A DNA stretch of 64,000 bases from Salipaludibacillus sp. LMS25 (GTDB taxonomy: Bacteria; Bacillota; Bacilli; Bacillales; Salisediminibacteriaceae), in NCBI RefSeq assembly GCF_024362805.1, contig NZ_CP093299.1:4248001-4312000 (forward strand), read 5' to 3'. A program made the position numbers and the translations under genes. Within the stretch, counting starts at the first letter, position 1, and the number at the start of each line of letters is the position of its first letter. Below, piece by piece: positions 56,817 through 64,000 of the stretch. The notes under the pieces are model-generated. The model had not been told where the DNA came from. It saw nothing but the letters and a program-made list of their open reading frames with translations, and searched no databases.

Positions 56817-58022
56817 CAACCGATCCTGGAAATATTAAGCATATGTTTGCCATGTAAAACGGGATGACGCTCAAGGCGCTTTAGTGCAAACATCCGTCCT
56901 TGCTGGTACCACCGTGCAGGCCACGTATATGCCATAGCAGACAAATGGCTTAAATGAGGCATTCTATCTGCTCTTTTTTTACGCACTTTTTCATATAACT
57001 TTAAATATTGTGGCTGTCTGTTCCTTTCTTTAATACATCCATGTCAGTAGTTCTCCTAATATCGCCCCATCCTGTATCGCCATATTCATGCCTTCGCCAG
57101 CCATTGGGTGTACAGTGTGAGCAGCATCCCCAATAATCGCCACGTTACTTTTCACGTATTGCTGAGTCTTGTGACGAATTGGAATCATTAATTGAATATC
57201 CTTCCAACTTGTTATACCTTCCAGATACCCGGTTAATTCTGGTACAAAACGTTCAAATCGCTCGTAAAACCTGTTAAGACCTTCATCTTTCATGCGTTTA
57301 TAATCTCCAGGTTTAATAAGCATGACACTTCGAACTTTATTGTCTGGCAACGGAAATAATCCGATGAATTCTCGGTGTGTCGCATACATGCGTGCTTCTT
57401 TAAATACCTCAGGTCTCGGGAAAGTAACCGTTAGAAATTGGTGATTATAATGGGTCGTCACCCCATGCTCCTTCATCGCTTTACGCATGAGGGACACCCT
57501 GCCTTCAGCGCCAACAAAAAAGGATGACGTGATACGTCTATAGCCACTCTTATAGTAGATGATTGCTTCATTAAATTCACTGTTTTGCTCATTCACCTTT
57601 GAAAAATCTTCAAATGTTGCCGGGTTCCAATAAGTAAATGAGTGAGATGTTTTAGCCTTAGACAGCAAAAGCTCTTTAAGCTTTTCATGAGGTATCATCC
57701 GTGCTAAAGGAAATGAACTGTATAGTCTGTGGTAGTGTAATGGAATATAAAGTTTGGTCCTGAGTGAGCCGTCTTTTTTTTCTTTCATCTCGTACGTATG
57801 GATTGTCGCAAGAGGCCAGCTATTTGCCACAATCTCTTCTACCACACCCATTTCAGAAAAATTTTCAAGTGATTTAGGCTGCAGCAATTCGCCTTTGTAT
57901 ATTTTCCCTGGCTGATTTGCTTTTTCAATAACAAGGACATAAATATTAGCTTGAGCCAGCTTTAAAGCAAGAGTCAGCCCACCAACACCCCCACCAATAA
58001 TGACAACATCAAAATCTGTCAT
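56774..58022 (-). pseudogene. FAD-dependent monooxygenase with a frameshift
   Basis: The first 330 codons encode a UbiH/PHBH-type monooxygenase: FAD dinucleotide loop GGGVGGLTLAL near the N-terminus and the second FAD motif NVAIIGDAAHTVHPMAGEGMN. The frame stops at 57030 (TTA-WMY-stop), but the frame one base over continues without interruption (CIKERNRQPQYLKLYEKVRKK ... LSAMAYTWPARW) to 56774, matching the usual C-terminal helical part. One extra base near 57030-57047 would explain it. The start is the ATG at 58022 with GGGCGG upstream. Sequencing error, a recent mutation or recoding cannot be told apart here. Confidence 0.75.
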
Positions 58023-58052
58023 ATGATCACCGCCCACCGTTAAAACAAATGA

Positions 58053-58724
58053 TTATAAATGCTCATCTGGTAACAAATCAATGTCAATATTTTTCTTCTT
58101 CATTACTTTCCTTATAATAATAGGGATCGCTAATGCTACGATAAACATAAACGTAGTCAGTAAGATCATATGAAGACTTAAATCCACGAAAGAAGCACCT
58201 AAAAGGTTGAATGCTAATGTTCCTGGAATAATCCCTAACATTGTAGCCCCTACATATTTATAAAAAGAGATACGTGACAAAGCTGATAAATAGCTAACAA
58301 AGTCAAAATTAATGACAGGAATGATTCTCAAAGCCATGACGTAATAAAAGCCATTTGATTCAATATTTTTTTGTAAGGATTTCCCTCTCCCCTGCCACTC
58401 TTTCTGATTTAAGCGTCCACCAAGTTTTCTGACAACTAGAAACGAGACAATCGCCCCCGAAAGTGAACCGACATAAGTAACTAATGGACCAAGGACCGGT
58501 CCGAACGATAAGCCGCCTGCTATAGCTAAAACTGAAGACGGAAATAACACAAAAGGCCGTAAACTAAAAATGATTATGAACATAATAGGAGCCCAAATGC
58601 CAAACGATAGCACAGTACGCTGTATTTGGTCTGGATGTAATTTTAAGTGTGTGTTATTAAAATAAATTAAAATGCCGATAAGAGTTAGAACGGCCACAAT
58701 TTTTAACAAAAGTTTTGTTGGCAT
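58053..58724 (-). CDS. TVP38/TMEM64 (VTT domain) membrane protein
   Basis: A 223-residue protein with about five membrane helices. The VTT/DedA-like core is SSVLAIAGGLSFGPVLGPLVTYVGSLSGAIVSFLVVRKLGG followed by RIIPVINFDFVSYLSALSRI, which hold the conserved glycines, arginine and proline of the family. VTT proteins are linked to lipid flipping or membrane homeostasis, with function often unknown. It lies 30 bp upstream of the monooxygenase and probably forms an operon with it. Confidence 0.87.
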   Translation of the reverse strand: MPTKLLLKIVAVLTLIGILIYFNNTHLKLHPDQIQRTVLSFGIWAPIMFIIIFSLRPFVLFPSSVLAIAGGLSFGPVLGPLVTYVGSLSGAIVSFLVVRKLGGRLNQKEWQGRGKSLQKNIESNGFYYVMALRIIPVINFDFVSYLSALSRISFYKYVGATMLGIIPGTLAFNLLGASFVDLSLHMILLTTFMFIVALAIPIIIRKVMKKKNIDIDLLPDEHL

Positions 58725-58805
58725 ATCTGTGGTGCTCCTTTTAAGAAAATGATCGATACCGTACGATAACCGTTTTAATGAGATTTGAACCTTGAAATAA
58801 GCTAA

Positions 58806-59930
58806 TTACGATTGGAAAGCTGCTTCACAGTTGTAATCTTCAATTGGAAAATCACTTTTTTCACCAACGGCTAATTTAGCAAGAAGAGAACCTAAAAATG
58901 GTCCTGCTGTTAACCCCGTTGCCCCTAATCCAGTCGCCATAACTACCCCTTCTATATCAGGTACCTTACCGATCACCGGTAATGACCCTGGGGTAAATGG
59001 TCTAAAGCCAACCCTCGTTTCCACTACTCGGCTCTCTTTAAGAGCTGGTGCCACCTGAAACGTTTCATTTAATACGTCATAAATACCTCCGGCAGTCACA
59101 CGATAATCGAATCCTGAATTATCTTCCCGGGTCGCGCCAGTTACAAGACGACCATTCCCAAAGCTAACCATATAATAATCGCCCGGCGGAATAATGACCG
59201 GCACCGGCCAGTTATCATTATTTGTTTGCGGTAATTCTAGGTGAAGAATTTGACCCTTCTGCGGTTTAACTAATAATGTTTTACCAAGAGGGCGTAAAAG
59301 TTCGTCTGTCCACGCACCTGCCGCAAGAACCACTTTTGAAGCTAACAACTCATTTCCATCTACTTCTACCCCTGTTACGTTAGTTCGATTTGTCATCAAT
59401 TTGGCATTACCATGAATGATATTGGCCCCTTGTTTTTTAGCTGCTCGTAATAAGGCGTCGCGCAAGTCCTTTCCGTCAACACGGGCTCCGCCGCTTACAT
59501 GAACAGCACCATAACCGTTCGCAAGAGGAGGAAACATTCGTTTTGCTTCCGTGTGAGAAAAACGTGTGATTTCTCCAATCTCCGGTGCGTTTTCTCGTCG
59601 TTTATAAGCTCTTTTTTCAATGTCATGTAATTTTTTCTCATCATGATGGAGTGCCATTGCACCAATTTGTTTGTAGCCAGTAGTTGTTTCTCCTATATTC
59701 TTTAGAGACTTGATTAAAGGTGGATAAAAGTTGGCCCCTGCTTTCACTAACCTATACCACACTTGATTTCGTCGCTGTGACAGCCACGGACAGATAATCC
59801 CTGCTCCAGCGTAAGTGGCTTGTCCTTTATCTTCTCGATCAACTAAAGTGACACCATAGCCATCCTTAGCTAAATGATAAGCTGTTGACGCTCCTAAAAT
59901 TCCCCCACCTACTACGATATATGGTTTCAT
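58806..59930 (-). CDS. FAD-dependent amino-acid oxidoreductase, DAO family
   Basis: A 374-residue flavoprotein of the D-amino acid oxidase fold. The dinucleotide motif VVGGGILGASTAYHLA is at the N-terminus and the C-terminal GLGATGLTAGPFLGSLLA block closes the FAD site. It resembles DadA/glycine-oxidase-like proteins; the substrate is unknown. ATG at 59930 is chosen, with AAAAGG 8 nt upstream; the next in-frame ATG upstream and a GTG are possible alternatives. Separate from the VTT gene by about 80 bp. Confidence 0.87.
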   Translation of the reverse strand: MKPYIVVGGGILGASTAYHLAKDGYGVTLVDREDKGQATYAGAGIICPWLSQRRNQVWYRLVKAGANFYPPLIKSLKNIGETTTGYKQIGAMALHHDEKKLHDIEKRAYKRRENAPEIGEITRFSHTEAKRMFPPLANGYGAVHVSGGARVDGKDLRDALLRAAKKQGANIIHGNAKLMTNRTNVTGVEVDGNELLASKVVLAAGAWTDELLRPLGKTLLVKPQKGQILHLELPQTNNDNWPVPVIIPPGDYYMVSFGNGRLVTGATREDNSGFDYRVTAGGIYDVLNETFQVAPALKESRVVETRVGFRPFTPGSLPVIGKVPDIEGVVMATGLGATGLTAGPFLGSLLAKLAVGEKSDFPIEDYNCEAAFQS

Positions 59931-60054
59931 CATTAACACCTTTTCTGTCGCTTTGACTTAATCCGTATTTTACCTAACATTACCGCGACTCTCAATCTAT
60001 GTGCAAAATTAGTTCCTTAGTGTTTAAATTCAGTTCATAATAGGAGAACGACTC

Positions 60055-60105
60055 GTGAACACTAAAGGTAAATACACAGAAAAGAGGCGACGACTATATG
60101 AGTAA
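60055..60105 (+). CDS. Possible 16-residue leader ORF
   Basis: GTG start with AGGAG 8 nt upstream; the stop codon overlaps the start of the next small gene (ATGAGTAA). Its product is basic (KGKYTEKRRRLYE). It may be a coupling leader or chance. Confidence 0.3.
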   Translation: MNTKGKYTEKRRRLYE

Positions 60106-60223
60106 AAAATCACGTTCTAAACGTAATAGTCAAAAAGGGAAAGATGCTGTACAACCTTCTGATGGAAGTGACAGAACAACTATCTCAAAAATTCAAGAGA
60201 ATGATAAACACCGATCACGTTAG
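60098..60223 (+). CDS. Small hydrophilic protein, 41 residues
   Basis: Begins MSKKSRSKRNSQKGKDA and ends NDKHRSR; entirely hydrophilic, rich in Lys, Ser and Asp. GAGGCG lies 8 nt before the ATG. Such small charged proteins in bacilli are often sporulation products, but no SASP signature is visible and no family is claimed. The next gene starts 12 bp downstream. Confidence 0.55.
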   Translation: MSKKSRSKRNSQKGKDAVQPSDGSDRTTISKIQENDKHRSR

Positions 60224-60235
60224 GAGATATGACTG

Positions 60236-60433
60236 ATGGATAAACAACAAAAAGAAATGGCCCCTTATAAAGACAGAGATAGTTATTTTTTAGATGTGGA
60301 TCGTATGATCAATGAAGGACTAGGTGGAGGGACTGTAAATAATAAAGAAAATTCAGGCATAATTGAGGAAGCACGTGAGTTAGGTAAAGAATCTCCTCAA
60401 ACAAACAGGCAGGATGATGATACGAATAAGTAA
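60236..60433 (+). CDS. Small acidic protein, 65 residues
   Basis: Has a conserved-looking core, YKDRDSYFLDVDRMINEGLGGGTV, followed by IEEAREL. I recall similar short Bacillus proteins of unknown function with this core. GGAG lies 9 nt before the ATG. It forms a two-gene unit with the preceding small gene and is followed by a terminator. Confidence 0.65.
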   Translation: MDKQQKEMAPYKDRDSYFLDVDRMINEGLGGGTVNNKENSGIIEEARELGKESPQTNRQDDDTNK

Positions 60434-60515
60434 TAGGAACTGCTGTCACTCTGAGTAAATTTTTACTAAATAGTAACTACCAAAAAACCATTTTGCACGT
60501 AAAACCGTCACAGAG

Positions 60516-60549
60516 AGGGCGCCCAACTGCTTATTTGGCACGCCCTTTT
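60516..60549 (+). terminator. Terminator of the two small genes
   Basis: AGGGCG-CCAA and TTGG-CGCCCT pair with small bulges and TTTT follows; it also lies just after the flavodoxin-type gene on the other strand. Confidence 0.75.
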
Positions 60550-60567
60550 GTACTGCACGATGAGAGA

Positions 60568-61182
60568 TTAAGTATTTCCTTTTGCAGGAATCGGAGTTGC
60601 CTTAAACATTTTAGCAAGATGAACAAGATTATGACTCATGACTGAGACATTTTCTTTCGTAAAATCACTTTCCTGTCCCGCTTCCAAATAGGAAGGCCCT
60701 GGTCCTGCTTCTCCGACCCAATAGGCTTCGCCATTAGGGGGAATAGTAAAACCTAAATGTTGTAAGACAAAAATAATTGTTTTAGCAGCCTGTTTACCGC
60801 CATCTTCATTTCCCGTCACAATAGCTCCTCCGACTTTATTATAATAAATAGGTTGCCCATAATCATTTGTCTCGTCGCTAGAGGCATCTAATTTTTCCAG
60901 TACAAGTTTACATATACTACTTAATTCTCCTTGCCACACAGGTGTACCAATTATGACCATATCGGCTTTTTTTATCTTATTAAAGAGCTTCGGCCACTCA
61001 TCATCGGCACCCATATCCGGTTCCATCCCAAAAGGAAGATGAAAGTCCGCTATACGTACCTCTTCTGTTGTCACACCTTCACCTTCCAAAATTTGTCGTG
61101 ACTCTTGAATTAAGCCACTCGTATTAGACGTTTCATTACCTGTTTTTAATGAAGTATTTAAATACAATGCTTTTATCGCCAT
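60568..61182 (-). CDS. NADPH-dependent FMN reductase / flavodoxin-fold protein
   Basis: A 204-residue protein with the flavodoxin-like FMN-reductase fold: ALYLNTSLKTGNETSNTSGL is the FMN phosphate loop, ADMVIIGTPVWQGELSSICKLVLEKL the flavin-binding second loop, and GGAIVTGNEDGGKQAAKTI the third. Such enzymes reduce flavins, quinones or azo compounds. The ATG at 61182 has GGAGGGG upstream. It stands alone, divergent from the dapA leader. Confidence 0.87.
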   Translation of the reverse strand: MAIKALYLNTSLKTGNETSNTSGLIQESRQILEGEGVTTEEVRIADFHLPFGMEPDMGADDEWPKLFNKIKKADMVIIGTPVWQGELSSICKLVLEKLDASSDETNDYGQPIYYNKVGGAIVTGNEDGGKQAAKTIIFVLQHLGFTIPPNGEAYWVGEAGPGPSYLEAGQESDFTKENVSVMSHNLVHLAKMFKATPIPAKGNT

Positions 61183-61305
61183 CAAAACCCCTCCAAATCT
61201 TATTATAATTGTGACATTCCCCTTGGTGTGTCAGTTAAACATCTCGTTTTTACTCATACTATAGTCACATTAATGTTATTTTCAATAATCAATACCCATA
61301 TTTTA

Positions 61306-61334
61306 TTGAAAAATGATAGCGTTTCTGATACAGT
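61306..61334 (+). promoter_or_regulatory. Promoter of the dapA leader
   Basis: TTGAAA (61306-61311), 17-bp spacer, TACAGT (61329-61334), about 35 bp before the lysine aptamer. Confidence 0.55.
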
Positions 61335-61369
61335 TGAGTCAAAGTTCATATTTACTTCAATTTTTTGAA

Positions 61370-61555
61370 GTGAGTTTAGAGGTGCAAGCGTTCATCAGTA
61401 GATGGCTGGAAGAGGATGAGCTCTTAAGAAAGTCGTGGAAAGGGAAGCTTGCCGAAGCAGCATTCGTCTCATACCGTATGTTGTTGGGTCTGCTATTGAA
61501 TAAATGCAGAACTGTCGTATAGTTTTACCACAAACTATATGGAGGGCTATCTCAC
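61370..61555 (+). promoter_or_regulatory. Lysine riboswitch (L box)
   Basis: Contains the L-box core: TTTAGAGGTGCAAGCG at the 5' side, AAAGGGAAGCTTGCCGAAGC in the middle, GTTGGGTCTGC, and GGAGGGCTATCTCAC at the 3' side. GTGAG (61370-61374) pairs with CTCAC (61551-61555) as the closing stem. The order and spacing match the B. subtilis lysC leader. Confidence 0.95.
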
Positions 61556-61581
61556 GCTGGATGACCGTTATCTATCCACGC

Positions 61582-61609
61582 AGCAACGAGACCCTCGTTG
61601 GTGCTTTTT
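61582..61609 (+). terminator. Riboswitch terminator before dapA
   Basis: GCAACGAG-ACC-CTCGTTG followed by GTGCTTTTT; the expression platform that would stop transcription when lysine is bound. Confidence 0.85.
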
Positions 61610-61701
61610 GTATGTCATACGGTTCATCATGCGATTTAGCTCTATTCAGGAACTTGGTGTCACCCATTATGGGGACAAACTTTTGAATAGAGGTGTTGTA
61701 C

Positions 61702-62589
61702 ATGAATTTCGGACACATTTTAACTGCAATGGTAACCCCTTTTGATCATGAAGGAAACATTGACTATCAAGCAACAAAAGACGTGATTAATCACCTACTC
61801 TCAAACGGCTCTGATGGTATTGTCATAGCTGGTACGACTGGTGAATCCCCCACGTTGTCCATCCGTGAAAAAGCAGAGCTATATAAGTTTGCAGTAGAAA
61901 CAGTTTCTGGTAAGGCGACTGTCATAGCAGGAACAGGAACTAATAGCACACGAGCAGCTATTGAACTGACTCAATTAGCAGAAGAAGCCGGAGTAGATGG
62001 CGTCATGCTTGCAACTCCGTATTACAATAAACCAAATCAAGAAGGTATGTATTTACATTTTAAAGCGATTGCAGAATCTACTCCACTACCCGTTATGCTC
62101 TACAATGTACCAGGACGTAGCGTTGTTAACCTATTACCTGACACTGTCATTCGATTGGCAGCTGTCGAAAACATCATCTCAATTAAAGAAGCAAGCGGCG
62201 ACTTAGATGCCATGACAGAGATTATCGCCAATACACCAGAGAACTTCTCATTATATAGTGGAGATGATAGCTTAACACTACCTATTATGGCTATTGGTGG
62301 TAATGGGGTCGTGTCAGTTGCTTCTCATATTGTTGGTAATGAAATGAAAACGATGATAACGGCTTTTAAAAATGGAGACTTGACGTATGCCCAAACATTG
62401 CATCGTGAATTGGTGCCGATTATGAATGCCATGTTCTCAGCGCCGAGCCCTGCACCAGTTAAAGCCGCACTAGAAATGAGCGGCGTTAAAGTAGGATCAG
62501 TTCGATTACCAATGGTTCCACTGACACCTGAAGAATCGCAAATCGTTTACAAAGCCATTCAACATAAAATACTCTCTTCTGCCGTATAA
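61702..62589 (+). CDS. dapA: 4-hydroxy-tetrahydrodipicolinate synthase
   Basis: Condenses pyruvate with aspartate semialdehyde, the first step specific to diaminopimelate and lysine. The Schiff-base lysine lies in SIKEASGD, and the catalytic tyrosine in MLYNVPGR; AGTTGESPTLS is the substrate loop. The ATG at 61702 has AGAGGTG 6 nt upstream. Length 295. The gene is alone under a lysine riboswitch, unlike the usual asd-dapG-dapA operon, so it may be a second, lysine-regulated copy. Confidence 0.94.
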   Translation: MNFGHILTAMVTPFDHEGNIDYQATKDVINHLLSNGSDGIVIAGTTGESPTLSIREKAELYKFAVETVSGKATVIAGTGTNSTRAAIELTQLAEEAGVDGVMLATPYYNKPNQEGMYLHFKAIAESTPLPVMLYNVPGRSVVNLLPDTVIRLAAVENIISIKEASGDLDAMTEIIANTPENFSLYSGDDSLTLPIMAIGGNGVVSVASHIVGNEMKTMITAFKNGDLTYAQTLHRELVPIMNAMFSAPSPAPVKAALEMSGVKVGSVRLPMVPLTPEESQIVYKAIQHKILSSAV

Positions 62590-62596
62590 GTCGCTA

Positions 62597-62636
62597 AAAT
62601 CCCGTGTTTAAAATATTTGAACACGGGATTTCTTTT
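62597..62636 (+). terminator. Terminator of dapA
   Basis: AAATCCCGTGTT pairs with AACACGGGATTT, a 12-bp stem, followed by CTTTTAT. Confidence 0.88.
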
Positions 62637-62877
62637 ATAATATGATTATAAGAACATCCTAATGGTTTGATAGCCCTATACCTGATGTTCCTTCCCTGCG
62701 CGAGGAAGTTGACTTACCGACTAGTCCCCCATATCTTTTGCTCTAATCGAACTTCTCACTTAACTGCAAACGTATAGTTAATATAACCGTCTGATCACAA
62801 TGAGCGCCAATTTATAGACTATGCTAAACTAATGCTTTCGATAGTCTCACCCTATCCATACATTGAATGCCATTTTC
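62637..62877. other. Intergenic stretch without a visible gene
   Basis: About 240 bp between the dapA terminator and repeat A copy 6; no ORF, RNA gene or clear hairpin noted. Confidence 0.35.
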
Positions 62878-63036
62878 ATAAAGCTAAGCTTCAATCAGTG
62901 GGGGCTTTCCTTCATCCCTCACTGATTGTTAGTTTAACTTATCGGACCTTTAGGTGCTGTTTATCCCCCAACTAAACGTTTCGATCTTCTTAAGTTTTCA
63001 GGCAGCGGTTTTACTGCCCCTTAAGGGTGGGATAAA
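62878..63036 (+). repeat. Family A dispersed repeat, copy 6
   Basis: Full-length but the most diverged copy (GGGGGCTTTCC in loop 1; AGGTGCTG and AGGCAGCGG in module 2, so the long stem is weakened). Its last 26 bp form the 3' end of the acetyltransferase gene on the other strand. Confidence 0.88.
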
Positions 63037-63430
63037 TAGGCTCCGCATAATGATCAAGGAAAAAGTTATGTTCCACACCCGTTATACGAAAACCGCATTT
63101 TTGATAAAAAGCCAGTTGATCGATACTCGAATTACCTGTTCCAACTTCTAACCTTTTATATCCCCGTTGTGTCGTTAACTCAACAGCGTGGGCAATGAGT
63201 TGTTTGCCAATCCCTCTCCCCTGCCATTCTTCTGAAACAGCCATGCATACTATTTCAACCGTCGTACTAGCTAGCTCAACAAATATGTAAGCACCTACTA
63301 TTCTATGGTGTTGCATCATACAGTAGCATTCCCCTTCTTCAAAATGCTTTTTAACCTTCTTTTCGTTAGGATCTGCAAGCATTAAAAGGTTTAAAAGAGA
63401 CTGATCATGTTTGAGACACTTTTTGAACAT
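63011..63430 (-). CDS. GNAT acetyltransferase (YvbK-like), 3' end replaced by a repeat
   Basis: A 139-residue GNAT protein. VSEEWQGRGIGKQLIAHAVE is the acetyl-CoA loop, then RLEVGTGNSSIDQLAFYQKCGFRI. The protein follows B. subtilis YvbK-like enzymes up to HYAEPIY, where relatives continue for roughly 18 more residues; here the frame instead enters repeat A copy 6 and ends PTLKGQ. The core fold may survive, but the last strand is lost. Starts ATG at 63430. Confidence 0.8.
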   Translation of the reverse strand: MFKKCLKHDQSLLNLLMLADPNEKKVKKHFEEGECYCMMQHHRIVGAYIFVELASTTVEIVCMAVSEEWQGRGIGKQLIAHAVELTTQRGYKRLEVGTGNSSIDQLAFYQKCGFRITGVEHNFFLDHYAEPIYPTLKGQ

Positions 63431-63700
63431 GTTGACGGCTCCTTAATAAATTTATGACTAAAAACTCGGTTCACCAATTTTCATCCTAACATAAAACCAC
63501 ATTTAAAAGTGCCATTATTTTCTGCTTCATCCCCCCCCTATAACAGTATTTGTTTTTTTCTGTTACATTCATGGAACCGCTTAACACATTGTCCTTGTCT
63601 TATATTTTCATAGAGTATTTATATAACAATTATTTGTTTTTTCATCTGTTATAGTTAAATTTCACCCCTGTTATATAGTCAAAAAAGTGTCACATTTCCC
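63431..63700. other. Intergenic stretch upstream of pflB
   Basis: AT-rich spacer with T and C homopolymer runs; no ORF with a ribosome site. The region to the right holds the pflB promoter. Confidence 0.35.
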
Positions 63701-63702
63701 CC

Positions 63703-63731
63703 TTGTTCATGAGTGAATTTAAATTTATACT
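63703..63731 (+). promoter_or_regulatory. Promoter of pflB
   Basis: TTGTTC (63703-63708), 17-bp spacer, TATACT (63726-63731), about 95 bp before the start codon. Confidence 0.55.
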
Positions 63732-63746
63732 TAAGATAGAACTTAG

Positions 63747-63764
63747 TTGTGAATAACTTCACAT
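63747..63764 (+). promoter_or_regulatory. Rex-like operator before pflB
   Basis: TTGTGAA-TAAC-TTCACAT matches the Rex consensus TTGTGAA-N4-TTCACAA with one mismatch. It lies just downstream of the predicted transcription start, a place where a bound repressor would block elongation. Confidence 0.75.
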
Positions 63765-63826
63765 ATGTTGCTTTGAAGTTAAGTGTTCCTTTGTTTACGA
63801 TATTATGAAAGATGGAGGCGTTAATC

Positions 63827-64000
63827 ATGGGAAAAACAATTGAAAAATTAAATGAATCAGCTTGGATGGCATTCAATGGTGACAGTTGGAAAAATGACAT
63901 TAATGTACGCGATTTCATTCAGAAAAACTATACCCTTTATGAAGGGGATGAAAGCTTTTTAGAGGGTGCAACAGAAGCTACTGACGAGTTGTGGAAGCAA
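63827..64000 (+). CDS. pflB: Pyruvate formate-lyase, N-terminal part (runs off the window)
   Basis: The 58 codons present read NESAWMAFNGDSWKNDINVRDFI and YTLYEGDESFLEGATEATDELW, the conserved N-terminus of formate acetyltransferase, a glycyl-radical enzyme that cleaves pyruvate to formate and acetyl-CoA without oxygen. GGAGGCG precedes the ATG. The active site and glycyl radical lie beyond the window. With adhE and Rex-like sites it points to mixed-acid fermentation. Confidence 0.93.
   Translation, partial: MGKTIEKLNESAWMAFNGDSWKNDINVRDFIQKNYTLYEGDESFLEGATEATDELWKQ

Noticed and set aside
63679..63918. Minus-strand frame across the pflB start
   Set aside because: Covers the pflB promoter, the Rex-like site and the pflB N-terminus; no ribosome site.
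1..64000. CRISPR array, tRNA, rRNA, prophage or IS transposase
   Set aside because: No regularly spaced short repeats, no cloverleaf or rRNA sequence and no transposase or integrase were recognised; the dispersed repeats are far apart and palindromic.

Overview
The window looks like a chromosomal segment of a low-GC Gram-positive bacterium of the family Bacillaceae. Gene neighbourhoods match Bacillus subtilis-type order (argCJBD-carAB-argF, addB-addA-sbcD-sbcC, yhgD-yhgE, and ykqA-like and ykpA-like genes), Shine-Dalgarno sites are strong and AGGAGG-like, and TTG and GTG starts occur. Acidic surface-type proteins and the mix of aerobic and fermentative genes suggest a facultatively anaerobic, possibly halo- or alkaliphilic bacillus. 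The genus is an inference. Most genes lie on the minus strand.

Layout. 1-0.8 kb: a RimJ/RimL-type acetyltransferase. 0.8-14.6 kb: ilvE, then a complete arginine block (argC-J-B-D-carA-carB-argF, then argG and argH), largely overlapping or tightly spaced, with a good promoter before argC. 15-19 kb: cardiolipin synthase and three stress or thiol-related enzymes (VOC dioxygenase-like protein, MsrA, Ohr). 19.5-22.8 kb: a YhgE-type membrane protein and its TetR regulator; both carry the same 23-bp operator-like site. 23.2-25.2 kb: an acidic membrane-anchored protein and a radical-SAM remnant. 25.6-31.7 kb: an nrdA-nrdB-nrdD-nrdG unit (class I and class III ribonucleotide reductases) preceded by a cobalamin riboswitch with its own terminator. 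32.5-42.9 kb: ykqA-like protein, coiled-coil protein, adhE with two Rex-like operators, a divergent multi-pass membrane protein, an unknown protein, an ABC-F ATPase and a DUF952 protein. 43.2-55 kb: the recombination/repair operon addB-addA-sbcD-sbcC. 55.2-61.2 kb: an aromatic-acid-exporter-like protein, a frameshifted FAD monooxygenase with two small ORFs behind it, a VTT membrane protein, a DAO-type oxidoreductase, two small hydrophilic proteins and a flavodoxin-fold reductase. 61.3-64 kb: dapA under a lysine riboswitch, a GNAT gene cut by a repeat, and the start of pflB with a Rex-like site.

The most unusual structure is a set of 13 dispersed, palindromic intergenic repeats in two families (A, about 160 bp, six copies; B, about 160 bp when full length, seven copies). 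The families share a first hairpin module but differ in the second. They sit mainly at gene 3' ends, show internal deletions that remove whole hairpins, and in two cases have cut into a coding sequence so that the repeat now encodes the protein's last residues. No transposase is present in the window.

Working together: the arginine block makes arginine from glutamate; AdhE and pyruvate formate-lyase are a fermentative pair probably controlled by the NADH sensor Rex; the B12 switch on the B12-independent reductases predicts a B12-dependent class II reductase elsewhere in the genome; AddAB and SbcCD process DNA ends and hairpins, which is suggestive in a genome carrying many palindromic repeats.
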